Origin: Bradyrhizobium iriomotense
GTDB lineage: Bacteria > Pseudomonadota > Alphaproteobacteria > Rhizobiales > Xanthobacteraceae
Assembly (NCBI RefSeq): GCF_018129405.1
Contig: NZ_JAFCLP010000014.1
Coordinates: forward strand, 1-64,000
Direction of reading: 5' to 3'
Length of the DNA: 64,000 bases
Every line of letters begins with the position of its first letter. Within the stretch, counting starts at the first letter, position 1. Shown here one piece after another: positions 27,335-37,023 of this stretch. Below the pieces are notes generated by a model, which was not told the DNA's origin, did no database searches, and saw only the letters and a list, made by a program, of their open reading frames with translations. The position numbers and the translations under genes were made by a program.

Positions 27335-27413
27335 GTCATTGCGAGCGCAGCGAAGCAATCCAGAATCCCTCCGCGGGGACAGTCTGGATTGCTTCGCTGC
27401 GCTCGCAATGACG
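27335..27413. repeat. Palindromic repeat between ftsW and murG
   Basis: Hairpin with arms GTCATTGCGAGCGCAGCGAA and TTCGCTGCGCTCGCAATGAC, and inner CAATCCAGA/TCTGGATTG; only about 20 nt remain unpaired. It belongs to a different family from the mraY-murD copy and ends 26 nt before the murG ATG. Confidence 0.85.
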
Positions 27414-27438
27414 GCAAAGGCCTTGTAAAAGGGCGCTT

Positions 27439-28539
27439 ATGGACACCTCCCCCCTGATTCTTCTCGCCGCGGGCGGCACCGGCGGCCATCTGTTTCCGGC
27501 CGAGGCGCTCGGCGTCGAGCTGATCCGGCGTGGCTTTCGCGTCCGCCTCGTCACCGACGAGCGCGCGCTGCGCTATAGCGGGCTGTTCAGCAAGGACATG
27601 ATCGACGTCGTCAGAAGCGAGACCGCGCGTGGCCGCAATCCGTTGCAGCTCGCCTATGCCGGCCTCACGCTCGCCCTCGGCACGCTGTCGGCCTACGGCC
27701 TGATCAAGCGATTGAAGCCGGCCGCCGTCGTCGGCTTCGGCGGCTATCCGACGCTGCCGCCGCTGGTCGCCGCAAAATTCGCAGGCGTCCCCGGCATCAT
27801 CCACGACGCCAATGCGGTGCTCGGTCGCGCCAACCGGTTCCTGTCGAGCCGCGTCCGTGCCATCGCGACATCCTTGCCCGGCGTGCTCGATCGCGATCCG
27901 GCGCTGTCAGGCAAGACCACGACGGTCGGCACACCGATGCGGCCCGCGATCCTCGCGGCGGCTGCCGTGCAATACACTGCGCCGGAAACCAACGGTCCGC
28001 TGCGCCTGCTCGTCGTCGGCGGCAGCCAGGGCGCGCGCATCATGGCCGACATCGTCCCGGGCGCGATCGAGCGACTCAAGCCAGCGCTGTGGAGCCGCCT
28101 CATCCTGACCCAGCAGGTGCGCGAAGAGGACACGGCGCGTGTCCGCGCGGTGTACGACAAGCTCAAGATCAAGTTCGAGCTCGCGCCGTTCTTCACCGAT
28201 TTACCGGCGCGGCTCGCCTCCAATCATCTGATCGTGTCGCGCTCCGGCGCCGGCACCGTCGCCGAGCTTGCCGCAATCGGACGGCCCTCGATCCTGGTGC
28301 CGCTGCCGGGCTCGATCGACCAGGATCAGTTCGCCAATGCCGGCGTGCTGGCCAAGGTCGACGGTGCGATCCGCATCCCGCAGACCGAGTTCACCTCCGA
28401 CCGCCTCGCCGCCGAAATCTCCGCTTTCGCCGCCGAACCGGCACGCCTTGCCGCGATGGCTGCGGCCGCGAAGGGGGCGGGGCGGCTCGATGCCGCCGAG
28501 CGGCTGGCCGATCTGGTGGTCAAGATCGCGGGACTCTGA
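27439..28539 (+). CDS. murG: Lipid II synthase (UDP-GlcNAc transferase MurG)
   Basis: 366 residues of GT-B fold. The N-terminal G-loop AAGGTGGHLFPAEAL (about 9-23), FGGYPTLPPLVAA, a second G-loop LLVVGGSQGARIM, and the sugar-nucleotide site SRSGAGTVAELAAIGRPSILVPLP followed by DQ(D)QFANA are all present. It adds GlcNAc to lipid I on the inner face of the membrane. The ribosome site is AAAAGGG. murC follows after 122 bp containing a degenerate repeat. Confidence 0.97.
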   Translation: MDTSPLILLAAGGTGGHLFPAEALGVELIRRGFRVRLVTDERALRYSGLFSKDMIDVVRSETARGRNPLQLAYAGLTLALGTLSAYGLIKRLKPAAVVGFGGYPTLPPLVAAKFAGVPGIIHDANAVLGRANRFLSSRVRAIATSLPGVLDRDPALSGKTTTVGTPMRPAILAAAAVQYTAPETNGPLRLLVVGGSQGARIMADIVPGAIERLKPALWSRLILTQQVREEDTARVRAVYDKLKIKFELAPFFTDLPARLASNHLIVSRSGAGTVAELAAIGRPSILVPLPGSIDQDQFANAGVLAKVDGAIRIPQTEFTSDRLAAEISAFAAEPARLAAMAAAAKGAGRLDAAERLADLVVKIAGL

Positions 28540-28552
28540 CGCGAAAAAGCCC

Positions 28553-28592
28553 TTGTCATGGCCTTCCAAAGCGGGGCATCCAGTAGGAAGGG
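28553..28592. repeat. Degenerate half-repeat between murG and murC
   Basis: TTGTCATGGCCTTCCAAAGC and GGGGCATCCAGTAGG resemble the left end of the GTCAT-CCCGCGAAAGCGGG-ATCCAGTA family found at 5983 and 45475, with several changes and no right half. It is probably a decayed insertion. Confidence 0.45.
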
Positions 28593-28661
28593 CGCGCGGC
28601 TGATTTGGCCGTGACCTTCGCCAGATGCCGCCTTTCCGGCGGCAAGGTCAGGGAACAGAGC

Positions 28662-30065
28662 ATGAGACTGCCGCGCGAGATCGGACCCATCCACTTCGTC
28701 GGGATCGGCGGGATCGGCATGAGCGGCATCGCCGAGGTGCTGGTCAATCTCGGTTACGCCGTGCAGGGCTCCGACGCTTCCGACAACTACAATCTCGACC
28801 GCCTGCGCACGAAGGGCGCGAAGGTTTCGGTCGGCCACAAGGCCGAGAATGTCGACGGTGCCGAGGTCGTCGTGGTCTCCACCGCGATCAAGCGCGACAA
28901 TCCGGAACTGATGGCGGCGCGCGAACGCCGCATTCCCGTGGTGCGCCGCGCCGAGATGCTGGCCGAGCTGATGCGGCTGAAGAGCTGCGTCGCCATCGCC
29001 GGCACCCACGGCAAGACCACGACGACCACGATGGTCGCAACGCTGCTCGATGCCGGCGGGCTCGACCCCACCGTGATCAACGGCGGCATCATCAATGCCT
29101 ACGGCTCCAACGCGCGGTTAGGTGCCGGCGACTGGATGGTGGTGGAGGCCGACGAGAGCGACGGCACGTTCCTGAAGCTGCCGACCGATGTCGCGATCGT
29201 CACCAATGTCGATCCCGAGCATCTCGACCACTTCAAGACATTCGAGGCCGTGCAGGACGCGTTCCGCCATTTCGTCGAGAACCTGCCGTTCTACGGCTTT
29301 GCCGTGATGTGCATCGACCATCCCGTGGTGCAGAGCCTCGTCGGCAAGATCGAGGACCGGCGTATCATCACCTACGGCGAGAATCCGCAGGCCGATGCGC
29401 GGCTGGTCGATCTCACCGCGGGTGGTGGCGGCTCGAAGTTCAAGGTCGTGATCCGCGACCGCAAGACCGGCGCTACGCATGAGATCGCCGACCTCGCGCT
29501 GCCGATGCCGGGTCGGCACAACGCCTCGAATGCGACGGCTGCGATTGCAGTCGCTCACGCGCTCGGTGTCTCGGACGAGGCGATCCGCAAGGCGATCGCA
29601 GGCTTCGGCGGCGTCAAGCGCCGCTTCACCAAGACCGGCGAATGGAACGGCGTCACCGTGATCGATGATTACGGCCATCACCCCGTGGAGATTGCAGCGG
29701 TGCTGAAAGCGGCGCGCGATTCCTACACCGGCAAGGTGATCGCCGTGGTGCAGCCGCATCGCTACACCCGCTTGCAGTCGCTGTTCGAGGAATTCTGCAC
29801 CTGCTTCAACGACGCCGATGCGGTTGTCGTCGCCGAGGTCTATGCCGCCGGCGAAGCGCCGATCGAAGGCATCGACCGCGATCATTTCGTTGCGGGCCTG
29901 CGCGCGCATGGTCATCGCGAGGTGATCCCGCTGCCGGCAGCAACAGAGCTCGCCGGCATCGTCAAGGGACTGGCGAAATCCGGCGATCTCGTCGTGTGCC
30001 TTGGCGCCGGCAACATCACGCAATGGGCGTATGCACTGCCCGGCGAATTGAAGGCGCTGGGGTAG
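28662..30065 (+). CDS. murC: UDP-N-acetylmuramate:L-alanine ligase
   Basis: 467 residues from [21 protein letters not shown]; the 19 codons open upstream fall in the intergenic gap. The N-terminal [12 protein letters not shown] Rossmann loop, ATP motif [12 protein letters not shown] (about 112-123), EADESDGTF and the C-terminal [14 protein letters not shown] are the family marks. It attaches L-Ala to UDP-MurNAc, the first stem-peptide step. The ribosome site is AGGGA, 9-10 nt upstream. murB starts 4 nt after its stop. Confidence 0.97.
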   Translation: MRLPREIGPIHFVGIGGIGMSGIAEVLVNLGYAVQGSDASDNYNLDRLRTKGAKVSVGHKAENVDGAEVVVVSTAIKRDNPELMAARERRIPVVRRAEMLAELMRLKSCVAIAGTHGKTTTTTMVATLLDAGGLDPTVINGGIINAYGSNARLGAGDWMVVEADESDGTFLKLPTDVAIVTNVDPEHLDHFKTFEAVQDAFRHFVENLPFYGFAVMCIDHPVVQSLVGKIEDRRIITYGENPQADARLVDLTAGGGGSKFKVVIRDRKTGATHEIADLALPMPGRHNASNATAAIAVAHALGVSDEAIRKAIAGFGGVKRRFTKTGEWNGVTVIDDYGHHPVEIAAVLKAARDSYTGKVIAVVQPHRYTRLQSLFEEFCTCFNDADAVVVAEVYAAGEAPIEGIDRDHFVAGLRAHGHREVIPLPAATELAGIVKGLAKSGDLVVCLGAGNITQWAYALPGELKALG

Positions 30066-30069
30066 GGCG

Positions 30070-30990
30070 GTGAGCTTCCCCGACATCACACCTTCACTCA
30101 AAGCCGCGATGCCCGAACTTCGCGGCCGGCTGCTCGCCAACCAGTCGCTGGCCGAGCTCACCTGGTTTCGCGTCGGCGGCCCCGCACAGGTGCTGTTCAC
30201 GCCGGCGGACGAGGACGATCTCGCCTACTTCCTCGCGCATCTTGCTTCCGACATCCCCGTCTATGTCATCGGCGTCGGCTCCAATCTGATCGTGCGCGAT
30301 GGCGGCATTGCCGGCGTCGTGATCCGGCTGGCACCGCGCGCCTTCGGCGAGGCGACCGCGAGCGGCGACATCGTCACCGCAGGCACTGCCGCGCTCGACA
30401 AGCGCGTGGCTGAGGTGGCAGCAAGCGCCAATATCGGCGGGCTCGAATTCTATTTCGGCATTCCCGGCACGATCGGCGGCGCGCTGCGCATGAATGCGGG
30501 CGCCAATGGCGGGGAGACCAAGGACGTGCTGATCGAAGCGCGCGGCGTCGGGCGCGACGGCACGAAGCACGTGTTCTCCAACGCCGACATGAAGTTCGTC
30601 TATCGCAACAGCGGCGTCGATCCCTCCATCATCTTCACCTCCGCGCGTTTTCGCGGCGAGATCAGGGATACTGATGCAATCCGCGCGCGCATGGCGGAGG
30701 TGCAGAGCCACCGCGAGAGCGCGCAGCCGATCCGCGAAAAGACCGGCGGCTCGACCTTCAAGAATCCGCCCGGCCATTCGGCCTGGAAGCTGGTCGATGC
30801 CGCCGGCTGCCGTGGCCTGCGCGTCGGCGGCGCGCAGGTGTCGGAGATGCATTGCAATTTCCTGATCAACACCGGCGATGCCACCGCCCACGACATCGAG
30901 ACGCTCGGCGAGACCGTGCGCGAGCGAGTGAAGGCGAATTCGGGAATTGAGCTGCACTGGGAAATCAAGCGGATCGGGATTCCCGCGTGA
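30070..30990 (+). CDS. murB: UDP-N-acetylenolpyruvoylglucosamine reductase
   Basis: 306 residues. FAD-binding PCMH-type domain with [47 protein letters not shown], the catalytic-region Ser/Lys segment [21 protein letters not shown], and the C-terminal Glu region. The short form of the middle region suggests a type II (YxxR-loop-lacking) MurB. It reduces the enolpyruvyl group to make UDP-MurNAc. The start is GTG, 4 nt after the murC stop, suggesting coupled translation. Confidence 0.96.
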   Translation: MSFPDITPSLKAAMPELRGRLLANQSLAELTWFRVGGPAQVLFTPADEDDLAYFLAHLASDIPVYVIGVGSNLIVRDGGIAGVVIRLAPRAFGEATASGDIVTAGTAALDKRVAEVAASANIGGLEFYFGIPGTIGGALRMNAGANGGETKDVLIEARGVGRDGTKHVFSNADMKFVYRNSGVDPSIIFTSARFRGEIRDTDAIRARMAEVQSHRESAQPIREKTGGSTFKNPPGHSAWKLVDAAGCRGLRVGGAQVSEMHCNFLINTGDATAHDIETLGETVRERVKANSGIELHWEIKRIGIPA

Positions 30991-30992
30991 GT

Positions 30993-31089
30993 GTCATTCC
31001 GGGGGCGCGAAGCGCAACTATGGTGCGCAATTGCGCACCTGAGAATCTCGAGATTCCGGGTTCGATGCTGCGCATCGCCCCGGAATGAC
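30993..31089. repeat. Palindromic repeat between murB and ddl
   Basis: A CATTCCGGGGCG-family copy starting 2 nt after the murB stop (GTCATTCCGGGGGCGCGAAG ... CGCCCCGGAATGAC). It has the same ACTATGGTGCGCAATTGCGCAC insert as the copy at 14169-14266, so these two form a subfamily. The ddl ATG lies 22 nt after its end. Confidence 0.82.
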
Positions 31090-31111
31090 AACTGGATAGG
31101 TAACTGAAGAC

Positions 31112-32098
31112 ATGCGCATCACCATCCTCTTCGGCGGCTCCAACCGCGAGCGTCTGGTTTCGGTCGCCTCGGCGCAGGCGTTGCATCAGGCGCTGCCGGA
31201 GGCTGACCTCTGGTGGTGGGACGTCGAGGACAAGGTGCATGTGGTGCAGTCCAAGCAGCTGCTCGAACATGCCCGCCCGTTCGAGGACGAGTTCAAACCC
31301 GGCACATCAGGCATTCCGCTCGCGCAGGCGCTCGACCGGGCCAAGGCGGAAGATCGCGTGCTGGTGCTCGGCCTGCATGGAGGAAGCGCGGAGAACGGCG
31401 AATTGCAGGTGATGTGCGAGGCGCGCGGCGTGCCGTTCACCGGCTCGGGCTCGGCCTCCTCGCATCTCGCCTTCGACAAGATCGCGGCCAAGCGCTTCGC
31501 CGCGCTCGGCGGCGTCACGCCGCCGGCCAACGTTGCGCTCGAAGACATCGACGAGGCCTTCGCCGAATATGGCCGGCTGATCGCAAAGCCTGCGCGCGAC
31601 GGCTCGAGCTACGGCCTGATCTTCGTCAACGCCAAGCAGGATCTCGTCGCCGTCCGCAACGCGGCCAGGCACGAGGAGTACGTCATCGAGCCCTACATCG
31701 CCGGTGTCGAGGCAACCTGCGGCGTGCTGGAGCGCGCCGACGGCTCGATCATCGCGCTGCCGCCGATCGAGATCATTCCGGGCGAGGGCAATTTCGACTA
31801 CGCCGCGAAATATCTATTGAAGTCGACCCAGGAGATCTGCCCCGGTCGTTTCGCCCCCGAGATCACCGCCGCGCTCAAGGAGCAGGCGATGCTGGCGCAC
31901 CGGGCGATGTCCTGCACCGGGTATTCCCGGTCGGACTTCATCGTCTCGGAAAGGGGCCTTGTCTACCTCGAAACCAACACGCTGCCCGGGCTGACCAAGT
32001 CGTCGCTCTACCCCAAGGCGCTGAAGGCGGAGGGCATCGCGTTCGTCGATTTCCTGCACGGCCTGGTCGAGCTCGCCGGGCGGGGCGTGCGGAAATAG
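31112..32098 (+). CDS. ddl: D-alanine:D-alanine ligase
   Basis: 328 residues of ATP-grasp fold. The N-terminal part has LFGGSNRERLVSVASAQAL and LGLHGGSAENGELQ. The ATP-grasp core has KPARDGSSYGLIFV, and the metal-binding end has YLETNTLPGLTKSSLYPKAL. It makes the D-Ala-D-Ala that MurF uses. It is somewhat diverged from the E. coli DdlB pattern (VSLRSG-like segment LVSVASAQ), but the active-site framework is kept. A 348-bp gap follows, where promoter-like elements for ftsQAZ are expected. Confidence 0.95.
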   Translation: MRITILFGGSNRERLVSVASAQALHQALPEADLWWWDVEDKVHVVQSKQLLEHARPFEDEFKPGTSGIPLAQALDRAKAEDRVLVLGLHGGSAENGELQVMCEARGVPFTGSGSASSHLAFDKIAAKRFAALGGVTPPANVALEDIDEAFAEYGRLIAKPARDGSSYGLIFVNAKQDLVAVRNAARHEEYVIEPYIAGVEATCGVLERADGSIIALPPIEIIPGEGNFDYAAKYLLKSTQEICPGRFAPEITAALKEQAMLAHRAMSCTGYSRSDFIVSERGLVYLETNTLPGLTKSSLYPKALKAEGIAFVDFLHGLVELAGRGVRK

Positions 32099-32446
32099 TT
32101 AGGACTGGTTAACGGCCGGGCGGGCGAAACGGCCCGATTTGGGGCCCAAATCCGGTAAAATGCCGGACATCGCGGCATAAATGCCTCACATGGCTGGGCA
32201 AAAAGCGTCCGGCGTTAACGAACTTTACCTTTTGTTTACCAGGACATCCGAAGGTTAACGCTGGCGGCGCATATGGCGCTTTGGCTGCCGGCGCGTGAGC
32301 TGTGGCGGGTGATGTCACCCTCCAGCGAACGCTTTGAAGGGGAGAGGCTTCTTCTGCTGAAGACCAGCACCCGGCCCCGGCACCGAGACGTCATGTTCGC
32401 CAGGATCCGCGCGATGTCGCGGGCAAACTGTTGACGAGCTCGTGCA
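32099..32446. promoter_or_regulatory. ddl-ftsQ gap with shared composite motif and TTAC repeats
   Basis: No gene is seen in these 348 bp. The composite segment 32107-32166 (GGTTAA, then TTTGGGG, then a CCGG-7nt-CCGG hairpin with TAAAATG loop) also occurs, in varied form, before lpxC. TTAC-N7-TTAC at 32225-32239 has the spacing of CtrA sites with one altered base per half, and GTTAACG words lie at 32214 and 32253. This is the likely control region for ftsQ-ftsA-ftsZ; factor assignments are inference. Confidence 0.5.
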
Positions 32447-33469
32447 ATGGATGGAGCAGGAAGCCTCACCCGGTCGCTTTTCAGATCGCTGAGGCCCCAA
32501 GCTGACCTGAAGGCGGCCGCTATCGGAGCGGTCGTGCTTCTGCGCGAGTGGGTGCAGGACAAGCGTGACGAGAAGCGCGCTGCCGCCAAGATCAAGACCA
32601 AAGCCAGGGCCAAGGCCGTCGTCGAGCGCGAGCCGCCGCCGCGCGTGGTCGCGCTGGTCGAGCGCTATCTGCCGCGCCGGGTCGGGATCACCATGACCGT
32701 GCTGCTGCTGATCGGGAGCTGCGGCTTCGGCATCGTCAGGGGCGGCCATCTCCAGGACTTCATCACGGCGGTCAGCGACGCCCGCAACGCCATGGCCAAT
32801 TCCGCCGGCTTCCGCATCACCTCCGTGGTGATCAACGGCCGCAAGCAGCTGACCCAGGACGAGATCCTCGCGATCGGCGGCGTCAGCGGCCGCTCCTCGC
32901 TGCTGTTCCTCGACGCCGACGTCGTGCGCGAGAAGCTCAAGGCCAATCCCTGGATCGCGGATGCGACGGTGCTGAAGCTCTATCCGGGTCGGCTGATGAT
33001 CGACATCACCGAGCGCCAGGCCTTCGCGCTCTGGCAGGAGGCCGGCCGCCTCTCCGTCATCGCCGATGATGGCGCCGTGCTCGAGCCTTACGTCTCGCGC
33101 CGCTTCCTGTCGCTGCCGCTCGTGGTCGGCAAGGGCGCCGACACCCAGGCCCGCGATTTCCTGGCGCTGCTGGCGCGCTATCCGCAGGTCAATGCGGTGA
33201 CCAAGGCCGCCGTCTATGTCGGCGAGCGGCGCTGGAACCTGAGGCTGAAGGACGGCCTCGACATCCGCCTGCCCGAGCAGGACGTCGGCAACGCGCTGGC
33301 GATGCTGTCCAGGCTCGACAAGGAAGACCGGCTGTTCTCCCGCGACATCGTCGCCGTCGACATGCGCCTGCCGGATCGGCTGGTGGTGCAGCTGTCCGAC
33401 GACGCCGCCAAGGCGCGCGAAGAGCAGTTCAAGGACAAGAAGAAAAAGAAGGCCGGGGACGCTGCATGA
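32447..33469 (+). CDS. ftsQ: Cell division protein FtsQ
   Basis: 340 residues: a long basic cytoplasmic N-terminus (1-80), one membrane helix (about 84-102; ITMTVLLLIGSCGFGIV), a POTRA domain (FRITSVVINGRKQLTQDEIL...SSLLFLDADVVREKLKANPWIADATVLKLYPGRL), and the FtsQ beta domain. A Lys-rich tail ends the protein. It recruits FtsL and FtsI at the septum. Its stop overlaps the ftsA ATG by 4 bp. Confidence 0.96.
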   Translation: MDGAGSLTRSLFRSLRPQADLKAAAIGAVVLLREWVQDKRDEKRAAAKIKTKARAKAVVEREPPPRVVALVERYLPRRVGITMTVLLLIGSCGFGIVRGGHLQDFITAVSDARNAMANSAGFRITSVVINGRKQLTQDEILAIGGVSGRSSLLFLDADVVREKLKANPWIADATVLKLYPGRLMIDITERQAFALWQEAGRLSVIADDGAVLEPYVSRRFLSLPLVVGKGADTQARDFLALLARYPQVNAVTKAAVYVGERRWNLRLKDGLDIRLPEQDVGNALAMLSRLDKEDRLFSRDIVAVDMRLPDRLVVQLSDDAAKAREEQFKDKKKKKAGDAA

Positions 33470-34788
33470 CCGGTCTTGATCGCACCCAGACGCCGAAGAC
33501 GCGCCAGATGCCGCACAAGCGCGGCGGTCTGGTCGCCTGCCTCGATATCGGCACCAGCAAGATCGCCTGCATGATCGCGCGGCTGAAGCCGTCGGCGCCG
33601 AGCGAAGCCTTGCGCGGTCGCACCCACGCGGTGGAATTGATCGGCTACAGCCAGATCCAGGCGCGCGGCATGAAGGCCGGCGCGGTGATCGATCTCGGTG
33701 AATGCGAGCAGGCGGTGCGCCAGGCCGTCGCGCTGGCGGAGAAGATGGCCAAGGTGCGGGTCGAGTCCGTGCTGCTCTCGGTGTCCGGCGGCCGGCTCTC
33801 CGGCCAGCTCGTCGAAGCCGCCGCCGACATCCGCGGCGGCGCCGTGACGCCCGCCGACGTCAGCCGCGTCACCTCCACCGGCATGCGCCACGCCACCGGC
33901 GAGGGCCGCACCGTGCTGCACGCGCTGCCGGTTGGCTACACGCTCGACGGCGTCAAGGGCATCCGCGATCCTCGCGGCATGGTCGCGCACCAGTTCGGCG
34001 TCGACATGAACGTCGTCACTTGCGATGCCACCGTGGCGCGGAACCTGATGCTCGCGGTGGAGCGCTGCCACATCAATGTCGAAGCCATGGCAGCGAGCCC
34101 CTATGTCGCCGGATTGTCGGTGCTGACCGACGACGAGGCCGATCTCGGCGCTGCCGTCGTCGAAATGGGCGCCGGCACCACCACGATCGCGGTCTATTCC
34201 GGCGGCCGTTTCGTGCATGCGGCCGGTTTTGCGGTCGGCGGGCAACACATCACGATGGATCTTGCGCGCGGACTCTCCGCGACCATTGCCGATGCCGAGC
34301 GAATCAAGACGTTATACGGGACCGTCATCACCGGCGGATCGGACTCGCGTGAGCTGATGTCTGTGCCGACAGCCGGTGACGAGCAGGATCTGCCGCAGAT
34401 CGTCTCCCGCGCCACCATCGCCAATATCGTCAAGCACCGTGCCGAGGAAATCTTCGAAATGGTCCGGGACAGGCTGAAGGATTCGCCGTTCGCGTCAGAG
34501 CCCAACGGCCGCGTCGTGCTCTCGGGTGGTGCCTCGCAGCTGACCGGTCTCGTCGAACTCGGAACACAGATACTCGGCCGGCCCGTGCGGGTCGGACGTC
34601 CCCTCGGCTTCGGCCGGCTGCCCAACGAGGCGAAGAACGCCGCGTTCGCGGTGCCGGCCGGCCTCCTCGTCTACCCGCAATATGTTCACCAGGAACATGT
34701 CGAACCGCGGCATACGCGGCAGCAGGTCAGGACAGGGACCGGCGGTTATTTCGGAAAGGTGGGACGATGGCTACGCGAGGGCTTCTGA
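33466..34788 (+). CDS. ftsA: Cell division protein FtsA
   Basis: 440 residues of actin/HSP70 ATPase fold. The phosphate-1 loop LDIGTSKIACMIA lies near the N-terminus, the 1C domain (SHS2) at about 105-180, phosphate-2 VEMGAGTTTIAVY, and the adenosine motif VVLSGGASQLTGL. The C-terminal GKVGRWLREGF is the amphipathic membrane-targeting helix. It anchors FtsZ to the membrane. Coupled to ftsQ; an 87-bp gap then precedes ftsZ. Confidence 0.97.
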   Translation: MTGLDRTQTPKTRQMPHKRGGLVACLDIGTSKIACMIARLKPSAPSEALRGRTHAVELIGYSQIQARGMKAGAVIDLGECEQAVRQAVALAEKMAKVRVESVLLSVSGGRLSGQLVEAAADIRGGAVTPADVSRVTSTGMRHATGEGRTVLHALPVGYTLDGVKGIRDPRGMVAHQFGVDMNVVTCDATVARNLMLAVERCHINVEAMAASPYVAGLSVLTDDEADLGAAVVEMGAGTTTIAVYSGGRFVHAAGFAVGGQHITMDLARGLSATIADAERIKTLYGTVITGGSDSRELMSVPTAGDEQDLPQIVSRATIANIVKHRAEEIFEMVRDRLKDSPFASEPNGRVVLSGGASQLTGLVELGTQILGRPVRVGRPLGFGRLPNEAKNAAFAVPAGLLVYPQYVHQEHVEPRHTRQQVRTGTGGYFGKVGRWLREGF

Positions 34789-34875
34789 TGACTCCTTTCC
34801 GCAATTTCCCATTTTCACCAACTCCCGCGGCCGCCGGCCGGGGCGAACCCACGCGCGCGTGATCGAGAGGCAACC

Positions 34876-36663
34876 ATGACCATCAGCATCAATGTTCCTG
34901 ATATTCACGAACTGAAGCCCCGGATCACCGTGTTCGGCGTCGGCGGCGCCGGCGGCAACGCCGTCAACAACATGATCACGGCGGGCCTGCAGGGCGTCGA
35001 CTTCGTGGTCGCCAACACCGACGCGCAGGCGCTGACGATGTCGAAGGCGCAGCGCATCGTGCAGATGGGCACGGCGGTCACGCAGGGCCTCGGCGCAGGT
35101 TCGCAGCCGAACGTCGGCGCCGCTGCGGCGGAAGAGGTGATCGACGAACTGCGCGACCATCTCTCGGGCGCCAACATGGTGTTCGTCACCGCCGGCATGG
35201 GCGGCGGCACCGGCACCGGCGCTGCACCCGTGATCGCCAAGACCGCGCGCGACATGGGCATCCTCACCGTGGGCGTCGTCACCAAGCCGTTCCACTTCGA
35301 GGGCGGCCGCCGCATGCGCACCGCCGAAGCCGGCATCAACGAGCTGCACAAGGTCGTCGATACGCTCCTGATCATCCCGAACCAGAACCTGTTCCGGGTC
35401 GCCAACGAGAAGACCACCTTCGCCGACGCCTTCGCGATGGCCGACCAGGTGCTCTATTCGGGCGTTGCCTGCATCACCGACCTGATGGTCAAGGAAGGCC
35501 TGATCAACCTCGACTTCGCCGACGTCCGCGCCGTGATGCGTGAGATGGGCAAGGCGATGATGGGCACCGGCGAAGCCTCCGGCGACAAGCGCGCGCTGAC
35601 CGCCGCGGAAGCTGCGATCGCCAACCCGCTGATCGACGATAGCTCGATGAAGGGCGCCAAGGGCCTCCTGATCTCCATCACCGGCGGCAAGGACCTCACC
35701 CTGTTCGAGGTCGACGAGGCCGCGACCCGCATCCGCGAGGAAGTCGACCAGGACGCCAACATCATCGTCGGCGCCACCTTCGACGAAGCCCTCGACGGCC
35801 TGATCCGCGTCTCGGTCGTCGCCACCGGCATCGAGCAGGCTGCGATCGCCCGCAACAGCCAGGCGACCTCCGCTCCGGTCGCGAACGCTGCGCCGCAGGT
35901 GCAGCAGGCTCCCGCAGCTCCAGCCGCGGCCGCCGAGAGCCGTCTCGCCGACCTCACCGCGCGTCTGCGCGCTGATAACCAGCGTCTGGCCGAACGTGCC
36001 CAGAAGCTGGAAGCCCAGGTCCCGGCCTCCGCTCCGGCTCCGGCTACTCCGCGCCCGAACGTCGAGCGCGCGGCGCTCGCCGCCATCGCGGCTGCCGTTG
36101 CTGAGGTCCCGCAGGCGCCAGCGCCGCAGACCTATGGCGACGTCACCGTGCGGCCGATCGCGCAGAAGCCGACCCTGTTCCCGGAGCCTGACATGGCCCC
36201 GGTCGCGATGCAGGAGCCGATGACGCCGGAAAACTTCATCCCCCCGCAGGCCGAGCGTCCGCCGGTCCGTGCGCCGAGGATGCCGCGGATCGACGAGCTG
36301 CCGATGCCGGCCCAGGCCGAGCTTCGTCAGGCCCGCGGTGAGGTGGAAGAAGAGGCCCCGCAGAAGAGCCGCCTGTCACTGCTGCAGCGCCTTGCCAATG
36401 TCGGCCTCGGCCGCCGCGAGGAGGAGAGCGAGCCGCCGGTGGCCGCTCGCACCGCCGGTCCCGCCATGCCGCCGCTGCCCGAGCGCCGGGCGCAGAAGAC
36501 CGTGGCGCAACAGATCGCGGCTAGCGAGCCGGTATCGGAGTATGCCCGACGTCCCGCGCCGCAGGGCCTCGACATGCATGGCCGTCCCGCGCCTGTTGCG
36601 CCGGCGCCACAGGGTGACGACCATCTTGATATCCCGGCTTTCCTGCGGCGGCAGGCGACCTGA
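34876..36663 (+). CDS. ftsZ: Cell division GTPase FtsZ, long-linker form
   Basis: 595 residues, against about 380-400 in most bacteria. The GTPase core (1-320) is complete, with GMGGGTGTG at 107-115 and T7 loop NLDFADV at 211-217. An Ala/Pro-rich linker of about 260 residues follows, with a coiled-coil-prone part (about 355-380), ending in the conserved peptide DIPAFLRRQ (585-593) that binds FtsA and other partners. It forms the division ring. Long linkers are normal in Bradyrhizobium-like FtsZ. GAGAGG precedes the ATG and a strong terminator follows the stop codon. Confidence 0.98.
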   Translation: MTISINVPDIHELKPRITVFGVGGAGGNAVNNMITAGLQGVDFVVANTDAQALTMSKAQRIVQMGTAVTQGLGAGSQPNVGAAAAEEVIDELRDHLSGANMVFVTAGMGGGTGTGAAPVIAKTARDMGILTVGVVTKPFHFEGGRRMRTAEAGINELHKVVDTLLIIPNQNLFRVANEKTTFADAFAMADQVLYSGVACITDLMVKEGLINLDFADVRAVMREMGKAMMGTGEASGDKRALTAAEAAIANPLIDDSSMKGAKGLLISITGGKDLTLFEVDEAATRIREEVDQDANIIVGATFDEALDGLIRVSVVATGIEQAAIARNSQATSAPVANAAPQVQQAPAAPAAAAESRLADLTARLRADNQRLAERAQKLEAQVPASAPAPATPRPNVERAALAAIAAAVAEVPQAPAPQTYGDVTVRPIAQKPTLFPEPDMAPVAMQEPMTPENFIPPQAERPPVRAPRMPRIDELPMPAQAELRQARGEVEEEAPQKSRLSLLQRLANVGLGRREEESEPPVAARTAGPAMPPLPERRAQKTVAQQIAASEPVSEYARRPAPQGLDMHGRPAPVAPAPQGDDHLDIPAFLRRQAT

Positions 36664-36691
36664 GGATTGTTACAATAAGGCAGACGAAAAA

Positions 36692-36727
36692 AGGTCCCGG
36701 CGAGAAGCTTGCCGGGACCTTTCCTTT
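36692..36727 (+). terminator. Intrinsic terminator after ftsZ
   Basis: A perfect 10-bp stem AGGTCCCGGC (36692-36701) with GCCGGGACCT (36711-36720), 9-nt loop, followed by TTCCTTTGC. It begins about 30 nt after the ftsZ stop and would close the dcw transcript. Confidence 0.85.
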
Positions 36728-36839
36728 GCTCCCGGAAATGACCGGATTGCATAGCCAAGCAACTGATTTTAAATCATTAATTATGTATTCGGTGGTTCAG
36801 TGAACCCGCCGGCAGCGGCCCAAAACCTCGGCCCAATTT

Positions 36840-36894
36840 GGTTAAGCCTTGGCGCGAATACGGCAGGTTTGGGGTAACAATCGGTAAAAAACCG
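36840..36894. promoter_or_regulatory. Composite motif upstream of lpxC, shared with ddl-ftsQ gap
   Basis: GGTTAA (36840-36845), TTTGGGG (36868-36874) and the hairpin CGGT-AAAAA-ACCG (36882-36894) follow the same order and near-equal spacing as 32107-32166. The hairpin stem differs from that copy by paired changes. It sits in a 360-bp gap between ftsZ and lpxC that has no gene apart from the terminator at its left. Confidence 0.45.
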
Positions 36895-37023
36895 TGAGTT
36901 GGCGCTGTTTGAGGCAGCAACTATGGTTTGCCGTGACTTGGGGATACGGATTCGCACGACGGTCTAGGCCGATCGGTTGGGTCGAGTATAAGTCGCAATG
37001 GGTCGTAGTGGGGCGGGTTCCTG

